From assembly GCF_005871165.1 (NCBI RefSeq), contig NZ_SWKP01000006.1, positions 324,001 to 388,000 of the forward strand: 64,000 nucleotides of DNA. The letters are read 5' to 3'. This document shows, piece by piece, positions 49,387-58,667 of the stretch. The DNA comes from Maricaulis alexandrii (lineage in GTDB: Bacteria; Pseudomonadota; Alphaproteobacteria; Caulobacterales; Maricaulaceae). The notes under the pieces are model-generated. The model made no database searches and was not told the DNA's origin. It saw nothing but the letters and a program-made list of their open reading frames with translations. Position 1 is the stretch's first letter, and each line of letters opens with the position of its first letter. Both the position numbers and the translations under genes were made by a program.

Positions 49387-49856
49387 TTCACCGTCAGCAG
49401 ATCGGCGCAGATGGCTTCCAGACCGGCCTGGTCGTCCGTATCGAAAGCCCCGAACTCGGTACTGTCGATATCGAGCACGGCGGCCAGCGCGCCGTCGGCA
49501 TCGCGGACCGGGACGACGATTTCCGAATTGGATCGGCTGTCACAGGCAATGTGGCCGGGGAAGGCGTGGACGTCTTCCACCAGCTGGGTTTCACCCGTCG
49601 CTGCTGCGGCGCCGCAGACGCCCTTGGAGAAGGGAATGCGCAGACAGCCCAGCGTACCCTGATAGGGACCGACCACCAGTTCGTCGCCCTTGGCCGGATC
49701 AACTTCGTAGAAGCCGCACCAGAAGAAACGGTCACCGAAGGTCTCGCGCAGCAGGCAGGAGGCGGTGGCATAGCGGGCAGTCCGGCTGGTCTCGCCGGCA
49801 ATCACGGACGCAATCTGCTTGCGGACATCGGCGTAGAGTTCGGATTTGGCGGTCAT
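49383..49856 (-). CDS. msrC: Free methionine-(R)-sulfoxide reductase (GAF domain)
   Basis: 157 aa from the ATG at 49856. One GAF domain with the three conserved cysteines of fRMsr: GPYQGTLGCLRIPFSKGVCG and FPGHIACDSRSNSEIVVPV. It reduces free Met-(R)-sulfoxide in the cytoplasm. MTAKSELYADVRKQIASVI is the usual family start; the longer frame to 49886 is not favoured. Confidence 0.93.
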   Translation of the reverse strand: MTAKSELYADVRKQIASVIAGETSRTARYATASCLLRETFGDRFFWCGFYEVDPAKGDELVVGPYQGTLGCLRIPFSKGVCGAAAATGETQLVEDVHAFPGHIACDSRSNSEIVVPVRDADGALAAVLDIDSTEFGAFDTDDQAGLEAICADLLTVK

Positions 49857-49941
49857 GGTGGGGCTTTCCTGGCTGACGCGCCTCAAATTGGGGGTCGGAA
49901 GCCGCGGATCAAGTCCGGCCCGCAGTCACGCTCCGGTGAGA

Positions 49942-51015
49942 TTACATCCGGACCAGGCCGCGCAGGGATTGGCGGATCTGATGGTCGAGGCGCTGCTTGG
50001 CCTCCTCCCCCGGATCGCCGGAGCGACGCGTATGGCCGCCAGAGGCGCGGCCACCGCCCTCGCCTTCATCATCAGCGCCTTCGGGGCCTTCATATTCCAG
50101 CCGGGTATTAATCATGCGGATGCGGGCATCGACCAGGCCATAGATCGCCTCCGGCACCTTGGCGGAGACATTCATACCCAGATCCTTGGCCTCTTTCGGC
50201 GAGATCGCCTGGCTGTGTGACAGGCGACCGGAGGCGAGATGGTCCGCCAGGGAGTTGTCCTGCGGTTTGCCATGGGGCTTGTGGGCCGGATTGACGATCT
50301 CGCGCGCCACTTTGAGGGCGTACTGGTCGTATTTCTCCGCCTCGTGGGCGAGCATGACCAGCACGTCCTGGGTGGCCAGAACGCCCTTCTGCTCCAGCAG
50401 CGCCTTGTAGGCGTCGGACGGGAAGCCGCCATAGATCGTGTCGATCGGGCCGAGCGAAGCGGTCGGGTCCATCACCACCTTGTCAGCGGCCAGGGCGATC
50501 ATCGTGCCACCGGACATGGCGACATAGGGGATATAGGCCTTGATGCGCGGTTCGCGGCGGCCATTATGGTGACCCTTGATCTTCTTGAGATGCTGTTTCA
50601 GCGCCATGGCGATCATGTGGGCCGGTCGGGCATAGCCGCCCAGCGTGTGCAGGACGACAATGATATTGGCCCGCGCATTGGCCTGGCGGATCGACGCGAC
50701 GGCCTCGAAAGCCTCATCGAAGGCGATCTGCTGCTGCGCGCTGTCGCGGCCGACGAAGTCATCGCCCAGATCATGGATGAGATCGATCAGGACCGTATTG
50801 CCGGTCTCGATCTTCTTGCGCAGACGCTGGTATTCCTGTTTGGCGGCGGCGTAGTCGGCAAAGCGCTTGCGGCGGAGTTTGACGATCTGCTGACGGTCAT
50901 GGGTGGTCTGCTGGCGATTGATATGCGCCATCACGGCAAAACCGATCAGCGCCAGCAGCACCACGACTGCAGCCACGGATCCGATCAGGACAGAAGGATC
51001 GATCCCCTCAAGCAC
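49942..51015 (-). CDS. Membrane-anchored ClpP-like serine protease (SDH/SppA family)
   Basis: 357 aa from the GTG at 51015 (AAGGGGG about 6 bases upstream); an in-frame GTG at 51036 is the alternative. One membrane helix (VLIGSVAAVVVLLALIGFAV) precedes a charged coil and a ClpP/SppA-fold domain of the serine dehydrogenase proteinase family: VVLHTLGGYARPAHMIAMAL and AYIPYVAMSGGTMIALAADK with the likely nucleophile Ser in MSGGT, then MDPTASLGPID. A low-complexity Gly/Glu-rich tail ends the protein. Confidence 0.87.
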   Translation of the reverse strand: MLEGIDPSVLIGSVAAVVVLLALIGFAVMAHINRQQTTHDRQQIVKLRRKRFADYAAAKQEYQRLRKKIETGNTVLIDLIHDLGDDFVGRDSAQQQIAFDEAFEAVASIRQANARANIIVVLHTLGGYARPAHMIAMALKQHLKKIKGHHNGRREPRIKAYIPYVAMSGGTMIALAADKVVMDPTASLGPIDTIYGGFPSDAYKALLEQKGVLATQDVLVMLAHEAEKYDQYALKVAREIVNPAHKPHGKPQDNSLADHLASGRLSHSQAISPKEAKDLGMNVSAKVPEAIYGLVDARIRMINTRLEYEGPEGADDEGEGGGRASGGHTRRSGDPGEEAKQRLDHQIRQSLRGLVRM

Positions 51016-51132
51016 GCAAACCCCCTTGCAGGACACCGGACAGTCCGGCGCCCCCTCAGGGAAATATTAACCGTATCCTAACGGAACCGACAAGCGCCTT
51101 GCCGCGCCTGCGAAACCGGATGTCGTGCCAGC

Positions 51133-52041
51133 CTAGTCGAGCGCGCCGGACCCGCTGAGCGCCGGCGTGGTGCGGGCGGTCTCGGTGCGGCCTTCCACGA
51201 TCTGGTTGAGCAGACCGGCCAGGCGGACCCCGGCAAGGCGCAGACGCTGCTGCGAAATCCGCAGCCCGGTTTCGTAATAATGGTCGCCCGGTTCGATCGG
51301 CTCATGGTCCGGACGGGCCCAGTAATAGGCGAACTCGCGCGAGCGCACGATGTCATGGCTTTCCTGGGCCCAGCCGATCGGATCCAACGGCGTGTAGATG
51401 TCGACCCCGGCCAGCGGAATGCCGGCCGCCAGCTCCTCGGCGAAATAGGCATTCCGCTCGGCAGAAGGGGCCCAGGACCAGGACTCGCTCATATGGTCGA
51501 GGATGATTTCGCTGTCCCAGACCCGGTGCAGATTGGTGCGCCGCTCGCCACGCCAGAGGACATCAATGTCATTGCCGCCGCGATCCCCGTCGATGGAGAC
51601 ATGGAGCGGCTGGTGAATGTCGCCCATCCAGTGGGCGAGGAATTTCAACGCTTCCAGCCGGTCTTCGTCACTGCGCGAACGATCAGCGAAAATTCCGGCA
51701 TGCAGATCGATGGCGGAGGTGATGCAGCCATTCTCCGCGCAATCCTCGGGATCGACCTGCGGATCATCGCGGTCCTGGTTGATATAGTGCCAGGGCGCGG
51801 TGTGTCGGTGCGTGCTGCCACGCACTTCATCGGCCCAGGAGCAGACATCGCGGAAGGCCTCGAATTGCGGGTCGAGGGCGACCAGGCGATCGATCTCGGT
51901 ACGGGCATCGTCGGAGAGATAGCGGTAGGCGAGATCACAGACGATACGGTGCCCGTCGCGGCCATAGGCCTGCGCCGGCTCTGCGCTCACGAAACCCGCC
52001 ACGACGACGGCCATCGCAGCCGTTTGAACAAACCATTTCAT
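51133..52041 (-). CDS. S1/P1-type zinc nuclease, secreted
   Basis: 302 aa from the ATG at 52041 (GGAG about 9 bases upstream). Signal peptide to AQA, then mature start YGRDGHRIVCDLAYRYL. The trinuclear zinc residues are visible: GDGHR-type His, CSWADEVRG, WHYIN, FLAHWMGDIHQPLHV and GGNDIDV, NLHRVWDS. Residue 1 of the mature enzyme is normally Trp, whose backbone and amine bind zinc; here it is Tyr. It probably degrades single-stranded nucleic acids in the periplasm or outside. Confidence 0.9.
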   Translation of the reverse strand: MKWFVQTAAMAVVVAGFVSAEPAQAYGRDGHRIVCDLAYRYLSDDARTEIDRLVALDPQFEAFRDVCSWADEVRGSTHRHTAPWHYINQDRDDPQVDPEDCAENGCITSAIDLHAGIFADRSRSDEDRLEALKFLAHWMGDIHQPLHVSIDGDRGGNDIDVLWRGERRTNLHRVWDSEIILDHMSESWSWAPSAERNAYFAEELAAGIPLAGVDIYTPLDPIGWAQESHDIVRSREFAYYWARPDHEPIEPGDHYYETGLRISQQRLRLAGVRLAGLLNQIVEGRTETARTTPALSGSGALD

Positions 52042-52223
52042 CTGAAACTCCGCCTTGCAACTGGCCCCGCCCGACAGCGGGTTTAGGCGGGCGCATGAGG
52101 CGTGACCACTAGCCAAAAGACGCGCTTTTTCAGATCGCTACCCAAGGATGCAGACGGTGGGCGGAAAGCTTCGCGGAGGCAGTCGCAGTCGGTCGGGCAG
52201 ATGTCTTGTGAAACTTTTACTAT

Positions 52224-52260
52224 ACCGTCTGGACGGTGTTGACTGTACCGTCTGGACGGT
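52224..52260. promoter_or_regulatory. Two identical palindromic operators over the tetR promoter
   Basis: ACCGTCTGGACGGT occurs at 52224-52237 and 52247-52260, 23 bases apart (about two helical turns); arms ACCGTC/GACGGT are perfect. A promoter TTGACT (52239-52244), 16 bases, TTATGT (52261-52266) has its spacer occupied by the second operator, so binding would block polymerase. The likely ligand-binding regulator is the TetR protein encoded just downstream, controlling itself and the efflux genes. Confidence 0.8.
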
Positions 52261-52293
52261 TTATGTGCAGCGCAGCATAGAAAAGGACTGCCC

Positions 52294-52842
52294 GTGCTGG
52301 AAAAGCCGAACACCAAGGATGTCATCCTCGATGCTGCCGAAACCGTTGTCGCCCGCGACGGGTCCGGCCGGCTGACGATCGATGCCGTGGCCGCCGAAAG
52401 CCAGGTGTCGAAAGGGGGCGTGCTCTACCACTACCCCAACAAGCTGGCCCTGCTGGAAGCCATGGTCGCGCGCATGATCGACAGCGTGCTCAACCAGATC
52501 ATCGCCGCCCGGGAAGCCGCTGAAGCCGCAGGCGAACCGGTCCTGCCGCGCGTCGTGGAGGCCCTGCTCGACCGGATGGAAGCGCGTGACAATGTTTCCC
52601 AGGCCCTGCTGGCCGCCTCGGCGGAACAGCCCGGCCTGCTGGAAACCGCCACGGCGCCGATCGCCGTGGAATTCCAGCGCATTGCCGACAGCGCCAATGA
52701 TCCGGTGCTGGCCCAGATCATCCTGCTGAGCCTGGACGGGCTGAAGCTGAGCCAGCTGCTCGGCCTGCGCCATGTCCGCGACACCGAAATCAAACCCATT
52801 CTGGACCGCCTTGTGGCGATGTCCCGGGAGATGCATGCATGA
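52294..52842 (+). CDS. TetR-family repressor of the RND efflux operon
   Basis: 182 aa from a GTG preceded by AAGGA. The N-terminal HTH (about residues 10-55) reads VILDAAETVVARDGSGRLTI, DAVAAESQVSKGGVLYHYPN, KLALLEAM. The C-terminal ligand domain is short. First gene of the tetR-MFP-RND operon, overlapping the adaptor gene by 4 bases. Confidence 0.92.
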   Translation: MLEKPNTKDVILDAAETVVARDGSGRLTIDAVAAESQVSKGGVLYHYPNKLALLEAMVARMIDSVLNQIIAAREAAEAAGEPVLPRVVEALLDRMEARDNVSQALLAASAEQPGLLETATAPIAVEFQRIADSANDPVLAQIILLSLDGLKLSQLLGLRHVRDTEIKPILDRLVAMSREMHA

Positions 52843-53915
52843 CCGCCCGCCTCACCGCCTTCCTCCTGGCGTCTGCCCTCACCCTGGGCGCCTGTTCCGG
52901 GGAAGCCGTCCAGACCGAAACCCCGCCGCGCCTGGTCCAGCTCGGCGAGGTGGAATCCCTGTCCGGCCAGACCAGTCATGAATTCGTGGGCCAGGTGGAG
53001 GCCCGGCTGACAGTGGACATGGCCTTCCAGGTCGGCGGCCAGCTGGCCGAGTTACCCTTGACCGAGGGCCAGCGCATCATGGCCGGCGACCGGGTTGCCC
53101 AGCTTGATCTGGAAGACTTCCGGCGCGCCGAGCGCGAGGCCCGGGTCCAGCTGCAGCAGGCCCGCAATGATCTGGACCGCCAGCGCACCCTGCACGAACG
53201 CGGCATCGCGTCCCAGGCCGCGCTGGACAATGCGCAGACGCAATATGATCTGCGCGCCGTGGCGCTGGAAACCGCCCGCCGCAATCTGGGCTATGCGACG
53301 CTGGAAGCGCCCTTCGACGCGCTCGTCAGCCGCCGCCTCGTCGACAATTACACCATTGTCTCGCCGGGCCAGCCGGTGGTGCGGATCCAGGATGTCGGCG
53401 AATTGCGCGTCTCCATCCCGGTCTCCGAGGACATGATCGCAACCTTCGACCGCTCCAATCTGCGCTCCCTGCAGGCGACCTTCTCCTTCCTGCCGGGACG
53501 GACTTTCGACCTGGAACCGCGCGAACTGGTCTCCGAACCGGATGCCGCCTCGCGCACCTATCGCGCCATCGCGGCCCTGCCTGCTGACCTGCCGGCCAAT
53601 ATCCTGCCGGGCATGACCGCCAGCGTGTCGGCCGAGTTCGAACGGACCGGCAATGCGCCGGAGACAGTCCGGGTGCCGGTCGCCGCCGTTGCGGAACGCC
53701 CGGATGGCACCCGTGTTGTCTGGGTGTTTGACGAGGCGAGCGGCACGGTCACGCCCCGCGCGGTGGAGACCGATGGTCTGAGCGGCGCCCATGTCATCCT
53801 GACCGGCGGCGTCGAGCCGGGAACCCGGATCGTCACGGCCGGCGTCTCGTCCCTGTATGACGGCATGCCCGTGCGTCCCCTGTCGGAAAGCGAGCCGCTG
53901 GACCTGCCGCGATGA
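52839..53915 (+). CDS. RND efflux periplasmic adaptor lipoprotein (HlyD/MFP family)
   Basis: 358 aa, lipobox LGAC (Cys19). Adaptor architecture: first lipoyl half VGQVEARLTVDMAFQVGGQL, AELPLTEGQRIMAGDRVAQL, alpha-hairpin (REARVQLQQARNDLDRQRTL to VALETARRNLGY), second lipoyl half YATLEAPFDALVSRRLVDNY, then beta-barrel and membrane-proximal domains. It links the inner-membrane pump to an outer-membrane channel; no TolC-type gene is in this operon. Overlaps tetR and the pump gene by 4 bases each. Confidence 0.93.
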   Translation: MTARLTAFLLASALTLGACSGEAVQTETPPRLVQLGEVESLSGQTSHEFVGQVEARLTVDMAFQVGGQLAELPLTEGQRIMAGDRVAQLDLEDFRRAEREARVQLQQARNDLDRQRTLHERGIASQAALDNAQTQYDLRAVALETARRNLGYATLEAPFDALVSRRLVDNYTIVSPGQPVVRIQDVGELRVSIPVSEDMIATFDRSNLRSLQATFSFLPGRTFDLEPRELVSEPDAASRTYRAIAALPADLPANILPGMTASVSAEFERTGNAPETVRVPVAAVAERPDGTRVVWVFDEASGTVTPRAVETDGLSGAHVILTGGVEPGTRIVTAGVSSLYDGMPVRPLSESEPLDLPR

Positions 53916-56900
53916 GCCTGCAACAGACATCGGCCCTCTCCCTGGCCCGCCTCTCGATCGAGAAACCGGTCCTGACCTGGCTGGTGATCCTGTTCTGCCT
54001 GCTGGGCGGACTCTACGGTTTCAACAATGTCGGTCGGCTGGAAGACCCGGCCTTCACGATCAAGCAGGCCATCATATTCACCCCCTATCCCGGCGCCACC
54101 GCGGAAGAGGTCGAGCAGGAAGTCACCGAAGCGCTGGAGATCGCCATCCAGCAAATGGATGCGGTCGACACGATCACCTCGGAATCCTCGCCCGGCATGT
54201 CGGAAATCCATGTCGAGATGCAGGACACGATCGACAGTGCCGACATCAATGATGTGTGGACCGAGCTGCGCGCCAAGGTGAGCGACGCCATCTCCCGCCT
54301 GCCGCCGGGCGCCGGCACGCCGATCGTGTTCGACGATTTCGGCGACACCTACGGCCTGTTCTATGCCGTCACGGCGGAGGGCTATTCCGACGACCGAATC
54401 CGCGATGTCGCCCGCATGTTGCGGCGCGAACTCCTCACCGTGGAGAATGTCGCCAAGGTTGCTGTCGAGGGCGAGCCGGAAGAGCGCATCTATATCGAGA
54501 TCCCGCAGGAGAGCCTCGCCCGGCTGGGCCTGTCCTATGAGGGCCTGCTCGCCGAGCTGAACCGCGAGAACACCGTCGTCTCCGCCGGCTCCGTACCGCT
54601 GGACGGGCGCTATGTCCGCATCGAGATTCCCCAGACGCTGGGCGGGGTCGAGGCGGTCCGCAATCTGCTGATCACACCGCGCAATGGCGGCCAGGCCATT
54701 CGCCTGTCCGACTTCGCCGAAGTCACCCGGGCGCCCGTGGAGCGTCCGAACCAGTTCATCTATCACAACAACCAGCCCGCCTTCACGCTGGGCGTGGCCG
54801 GTCTGCCGACCGCGAATATCGTGGATGTCGGACACGCGGTGGAAGCCCGCCTGGCCGAGCTGGAAGCCGGCCTGCCGCTGGGTTTCGAACTCCAGCCCAT
54901 TTACCAGCAGCACGTCGTGGTGGACGAGGCGATCAATTCCTTCCTGTTCAGCCTCGCCCTGTCGATCGCCATCGTGGTCGGCGTGCTCTGCGTCTTCATG
55001 GGCTGGCGCGCCGGACTGACCGTGGGCAGCGCCCTCTTCCTGACCGTGGCCGGCACCGTCTTCTTCATGGACATGTTCGCCATCGAGATGGAGCGCATCT
55101 CCCTGGGCGCGCTGATCATCGCCATGGGCATGCTGGTCGACAATGCCATCGTCGTCGCCGAGGGCATGCTGACCGGCGTGATGCGCGGCAAGCGCCGTCT
55201 CGAGGCCGCCGAGGAAGCAGTGACATCCACCCAATGGCCGCTGCTGGGCGCGACCGTGATCGGCATTCTGGCCTTCGCCGGGATCGGACTGTCGCCCGAT
55301 GCGACGGGGGAATTCCTCTTCTCCCTCTTCGCCGTGATCGGCATTTCCCTGCTACTGAGCTGGGTGATCGCCGTGACCGTCGTGCCGATGGTCGGCTTTC
55401 ACCTCTTCTCCGCCCAGCGCGAAGCCAGCCTGGCCCGCGATGCCGCACCGGAAAGCGATGAGGACATCTATTCCGGCCGCCTGTTCAGCGCCTATCGCAG
55501 CCTGCTGGCCACGGCCCTGAAGCGCCGCTGGCTGGTCCTGGCCGGCCTGATCATCGTGACCCTGGCCTGTTATGTCGGCTTCGGCTCCGTGAAGAATGCC
55601 TTCTTCCCACCCGCCAACACACCCATGTTCTACGTCAATGTGGAGCACCCGGAAGGCACGGACATCCTGACCACGGATGCCACGCTGCGCGATATCGGCC
55701 GCTATGTCGGCGAACAGCCGGAAACGGTGAGTTTCGACACCTTTGTCGGCGCCGGGGCGACGCGCTTCATGCTGACCTATCATTCCGAACAGCCCAATCC
55801 GGCCTATGGCCAGCTGATCGTGCAGACCCGTCACCGCGACCAGATCCCGGCCCTGGCCGAGCGTATCCTGGCGCATATCCGCGGCCGGTATCCCGATGTG
55901 GAAGTTCGCGTGGACCGGATCGTCTTCGGACCGCCGACCGGGGCCCAGCTGGAAGCCCGCTTCATGGGGCCGGATGCCGATATCCTGCGGGACTTGTCCG
56001 AACAGGCGATATCCCGCCTGCATGCGGACGGCCGTTTCATCGATATCCGCACCGACTGGCGCAACCGGACGCCGACCCTGCGTCCCGTCCTGATCGAGGG
56101 CCGCGCCCAGACCATTGGCGTGACCCGCGAGAACCTGGCCAATGCCATGCTGTTCGCGACCGATGGCAGCCAGGTGGGCGTGCACCGCGAAGGCGAGGAA
56201 CTCATCCCGATCATCGCCCGCGCCCCGGCGTCGGAGCGCGACGATCCGGCCTATCTGAGCGAACGCCTGGTGTGGAGCTCCTCCCAGGAAGCCTATGTCC
56301 CGATCGGTCAGGTCGTGTCGGACTTTGCCCTGGATTTCGAGGACGTCCTGATCCAGCGGCGCAATCGGACCCGTACGCTGTCCGTCCGCGCCAATCCGCC
56401 GGAGGGTGAGACCGCCGCCCAGGCCTTCGAACGCTTCCGCCCGCTGATGGAAGAGATCGATTTGCCGATGGGCTATTCCCTGGAATGGGGCGGCGAGCAT
56501 GAAGCCTCGGTCCAGGCCAATGAATCCCTGGGCAGCCAATTGCCGCTCACCTTCATTGCCATGCTGACCATCTCCTTCCTGCTCTTTGCCAAGGTGCGCC
56601 AACCCCTGATCATCTGGGCCGTGGTGCCGATGGCGGTGAACGGCGTGGTGATCGGCCTGCTGGCCACGAATGTCGCCTTCTCCTTCACGGCTCTGCTGGG
56701 CCTGCTCTCCCTGTCCGGCATGCTGATCAAGAATGCGATCGTGCTGGTCGATGAGATCGACATGCGCATCAAGGCGGGTGCCGAGGGACTGGATGCGGTC
56801 CGTGACGGCTCGGTGAGCCGTCTGCGTCCGGTCCTGCTGGCCGCCTCGACCACGATCCTGGGCATGACCCCGCTCCTGTTCGACGCCTTCTTCCAGGGCA

Positions 56901-57010
56901 TGGCGGTGACCATTATCGGCGGGCTGACCTTCGCCACCCTGCTGACCATGATCGCCGTACCGGTGCTCTACGCCCTCTTCTTCGGCATTCGCAGCAACAC
57001 GCCGGCCTGA
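53912..57010 (+). CDS. RND-family efflux permease
   Basis: 1032 aa, the usual RND length, with two six-helix halves. N-terminal LSIEKPVLTWLVILFCLLGG; conserved proton-relay region in helix 4 LGALIIAMGMLVDNAIVVAE; second half GVVIGLLATNVAFSFTALLG and LSLSGMLIKNAIVLVDEIDM. The sequence is closer to the AcrB-related HAE pumps of unknown substrate than to metal exporters, since no CusA-type methionine triad was noticed. Last gene of the tetR operon before a strong hairpin. Confidence 0.94.
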   Translation: MSLQQTSALSLARLSIEKPVLTWLVILFCLLGGLYGFNNVGRLEDPAFTIKQAIIFTPYPGATAEEVEQEVTEALEIAIQQMDAVDTITSESSPGMSEIHVEMQDTIDSADINDVWTELRAKVSDAISRLPPGAGTPIVFDDFGDTYGLFYAVTAEGYSDDRIRDVARMLRRELLTVENVAKVAVEGEPEERIYIEIPQESLARLGLSYEGLLAELNRENTVVSAGSVPLDGRYVRIEIPQTLGGVEAVRNLLITPRNGGQAIRLSDFAEVTRAPVERPNQFIYHNNQPAFTLGVAGLPTANIVDVGHAVEARLAELEAGLPLGFELQPIYQQHVVVDEAINSFLFSLALSIAIVVGVLCVFMGWRAGLTVGSALFLTVAGTVFFMDMFAIEMERISLGALIIAMGMLVDNAIVVAEGMLTGVMRGKRRLEAAEEAVTSTQWPLLGATVIGILAFAGIGLSPDATGEFLFSLFAVIGISLLLSWVIAVTVVPMVGFHLFSAQREASLARDAAPESDEDIYSGRLFSAYRSLLATALKRRWLVLAGLIIVTLACYVGFGSVKNAFFPPANTPMFYVNVEHPEGTDILTTDATLRDIGRYVGEQPETVSFDTFVGAGATRFMLTYHSEQPNPAYGQLIVQTRHRDQIPALAERILAHIRGRYPDVEVRVDRIVFGPPTGAQLEARFMGPDADILRDLSEQAISRLHADGRFIDIRTDWRNRTPTLRPVLIEGRAQTIGVTRENLANAMLFATDGSQVGVHREGEELIPIIARAPASERDDPAYLSERLVWSSSQEAYVPIGQVVSDFALDFEDVLIQRRNRTRTLSVRANPPEGETAAQAFERFRPLMEEIDLPMGYSLEWGGEHEASVQANESLGSQLPLTFIAMLTISFLLFAKVRQPLIIWAVVPMAVNGVVIGLLATNVAFSFTALLGLLSLSGMLIKNAIVLVDEIDMRIKAGAEGLDAVRDGSVSRLRPVLLAASTTILGMTPLLFDAFFQGMAVTIIGGLTFATLLTMIAVPVLYALFFGIRSNTPA

Positions 57011-57026
57011 CCGGATGACGCCTCAT

Positions 57027-57062
57027 CGTGTGGCCGGAATGCTGGACATTCCGCGCCACACG
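57027..57062 (+). terminator. Strong hairpin after the RND operon
   Basis: CGTGTGGC (57027-57034) and GGAATG (57036-57041) pair with CATTCC (57047-57052) and GCCACACG (57055-57062) around the loop CTGGA, a 14-base stem with a small internal loop. CTCTTTCCCC follows a few bases later. It is a probable terminator or attenuator between the pump gene and the ThDP enzyme gene. Confidence 0.55.
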
Positions 57063-57110
57063 CAGGACTCTTTCCCCAAGACGCGAAAACGCGAAGCAAG
57101 GGGAAGGTCG

Positions 57111-58661
57111 ATGTTTGCTGCTGAGAGCCTGGTCAGAACGCTGATCAATCAGGGCGTGGAAGTCTGCTTCACCAATCCGGGCACATCGGAAATGCACATG
57201 GTGGCCGCCCTCGACCGGATTGACGGCATGCAATCCGTGCTGTGCCTGTTCGAGGGCGTGGCGACCGGGGCTGCCGACGGATACGGCCGCATGGCCGGCA
57301 AGCCCGCCTGCACCCTGCTCCATCTCGGCCCGGGCGTCGGCAATGGCCTGGCCAATCTCCACAATGCCCGCCGCGGCTATGTGCCCGTGGTCAACATTGT
57401 CGGCGATCATGCCCGCCACCATCTGGAGCTGGATGCCCCGCTGACCAGTGATGTCGACACGGTGTGCGAACCCATGTCGCGCTGGGTCGGCCGCGTGAAC
57501 GACCCGTCCGAGGTCTCCACCATGGCGGTCGAGGCCGTGCGGCAGTCCTACGGTCCGGAACGCGGCGTCGCCTCGTTGACCCTGCCCGCCGACTGCGCCT
57601 GGTCGGACGCCGAACCGGACGTGCTGGACGCCCAGCCCATGCCGGGCCCCGCCCCGGTTTCGACCGATACGGTGTCGGCGGTGGCCGAAGCCCTGAAGTC
57701 CGCCAAGAACCCAGTCCTCTTTCTCGGCAATGATGCCTGCCTGGATGACGGTCTGGAGGCGGCCGGCCGGATTGCGCAGGCGACCGGGGCCGAGCTGTTC
57801 ATGGACACTTTCGTGCCGCGCATTGCCCGCGGACAGGGCCGGGTTTCGCCGCGCCGCCTGGCCTATTTCGGCGAGCAGGCGCTGGAGGAGCTGTCCGGTT
57901 CCGACCTGATCATCATTGCCGGCTCCAAACCGCCTGTCGCTTTCTTTGCCTATCCCGGCCAGCCCGGCGAGCTGACGCCTCAGGGCACGAAAACCGTCAC
58001 GCTGGGCGGCCCGGCCGATGACATCAGCCGGGCCCTGTCAGACCTGGCCGACGCGCTGGGTGCCACCACCCCCATGGACAAGGCCGATCGCGGCCAGGCG
58101 CCCAAACTCTTTCCCGATGAAAAGCTCAATCCCGGCTATGTCGGCATCGCCCTTTTGCGCCACATGCCCGAAGACTCGATCATCTGCGACGACAGCACCA
58201 CATCCGGCATGGGGGTTTTCCCCTGGATCGACAATGGGCCGCGCCATGACTGGCTGTGCCTGACCGGCGGTGCGATCGGGTCCGGCATGCCGCAAGCCGT
58301 CGGCGCGGCCCTGGCCTGTCCGGACCGCCAGGTCTTCGCCCTGTGCGGTGATGGTGCCGCCGCCTACACGCTGCAGGCCCTGTGGACCCAGGCGCGCGAA
58401 AAACAGAATGTCATCAATGTGGTGTTCGCCAACCATTCCTACCTGGTGCTCAATGTCGAGCTGTCACGCGTCGGCGCCGGCGAGCCGGGACCGGCAGCGC
58501 AGCAAATGCTGTCCCTGGACAATCCGAAGATGGACTGGGTGAAGCTGGCGGAGGGGTTCGGAGTTCCCGGGGTGCGGGCGCGCACGGCCGGCGAGTTCGA
58601 CACTGCGCTCAAGGACGCCATTGCCGCCGGTGGACCGCACCTGATTGTCGCGGAAATCTGA
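57111..58661 (+). CDS. Thiamine-diphosphate enzyme, acetolactate-synthase-large-subunit-like
   Basis: 516 aa from the ATG at 57111 (GGGGAAGG 4-11 bases upstream). Three-domain ThDP enzyme: catalytic Glu48 in LFEGVATGAADGYGRMAG, the central TPP_enzyme_M region, and the C-terminal ThDP motif GDGAAAYTLQAL...VNVVFANHS. Where typical acetolactate synthases have Asn-Asn at the end of that motif, this has Asn-His. No FAD or small-subunit gene is nearby, so an anabolic acetolactate role is doubtful; decarboxylases of the benzoylformate/oxalyl-CoA type are alternatives. Confidence 0.85.
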   Translation: MFAAESLVRTLINQGVEVCFTNPGTSEMHMVAALDRIDGMQSVLCLFEGVATGAADGYGRMAGKPACTLLHLGPGVGNGLANLHNARRGYVPVVNIVGDHARHHLELDAPLTSDVDTVCEPMSRWVGRVNDPSEVSTMAVEAVRQSYGPERGVASLTLPADCAWSDAEPDVLDAQPMPGPAPVSTDTVSAVAEALKSAKNPVLFLGNDACLDDGLEAAGRIAQATGAELFMDTFVPRIARGQGRVSPRRLAYFGEQALEELSGSDLIIIAGSKPPVAFFAYPGQPGELTPQGTKTVTLGGPADDISRALSDLADALGATTPMDKADRGQAPKLFPDEKLNPGYVGIALLRHMPEDSIICDDSTTSGMGVFPWIDNGPRHDWLCLTGGAIGSGMPQAVGAALACPDRQVFALCGDGAAAYTLQALWTQAREKQNVINVVFANHSYLVLNVELSRVGAGEPGPAAQQMLSLDNPKMDWVKLAEGFGVPGVRARTAGEFDTALKDAIAAGGPHLIVAEI

Positions 58662-58667
58662 CGGTTT

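Noticed and set aside
51065-51080. CtrA box upstream of the SDH protease gene as a firm feature
   Set aside because: TTAACCGTATCCTAA has one mismatch in the second half-site; kept only as a note.
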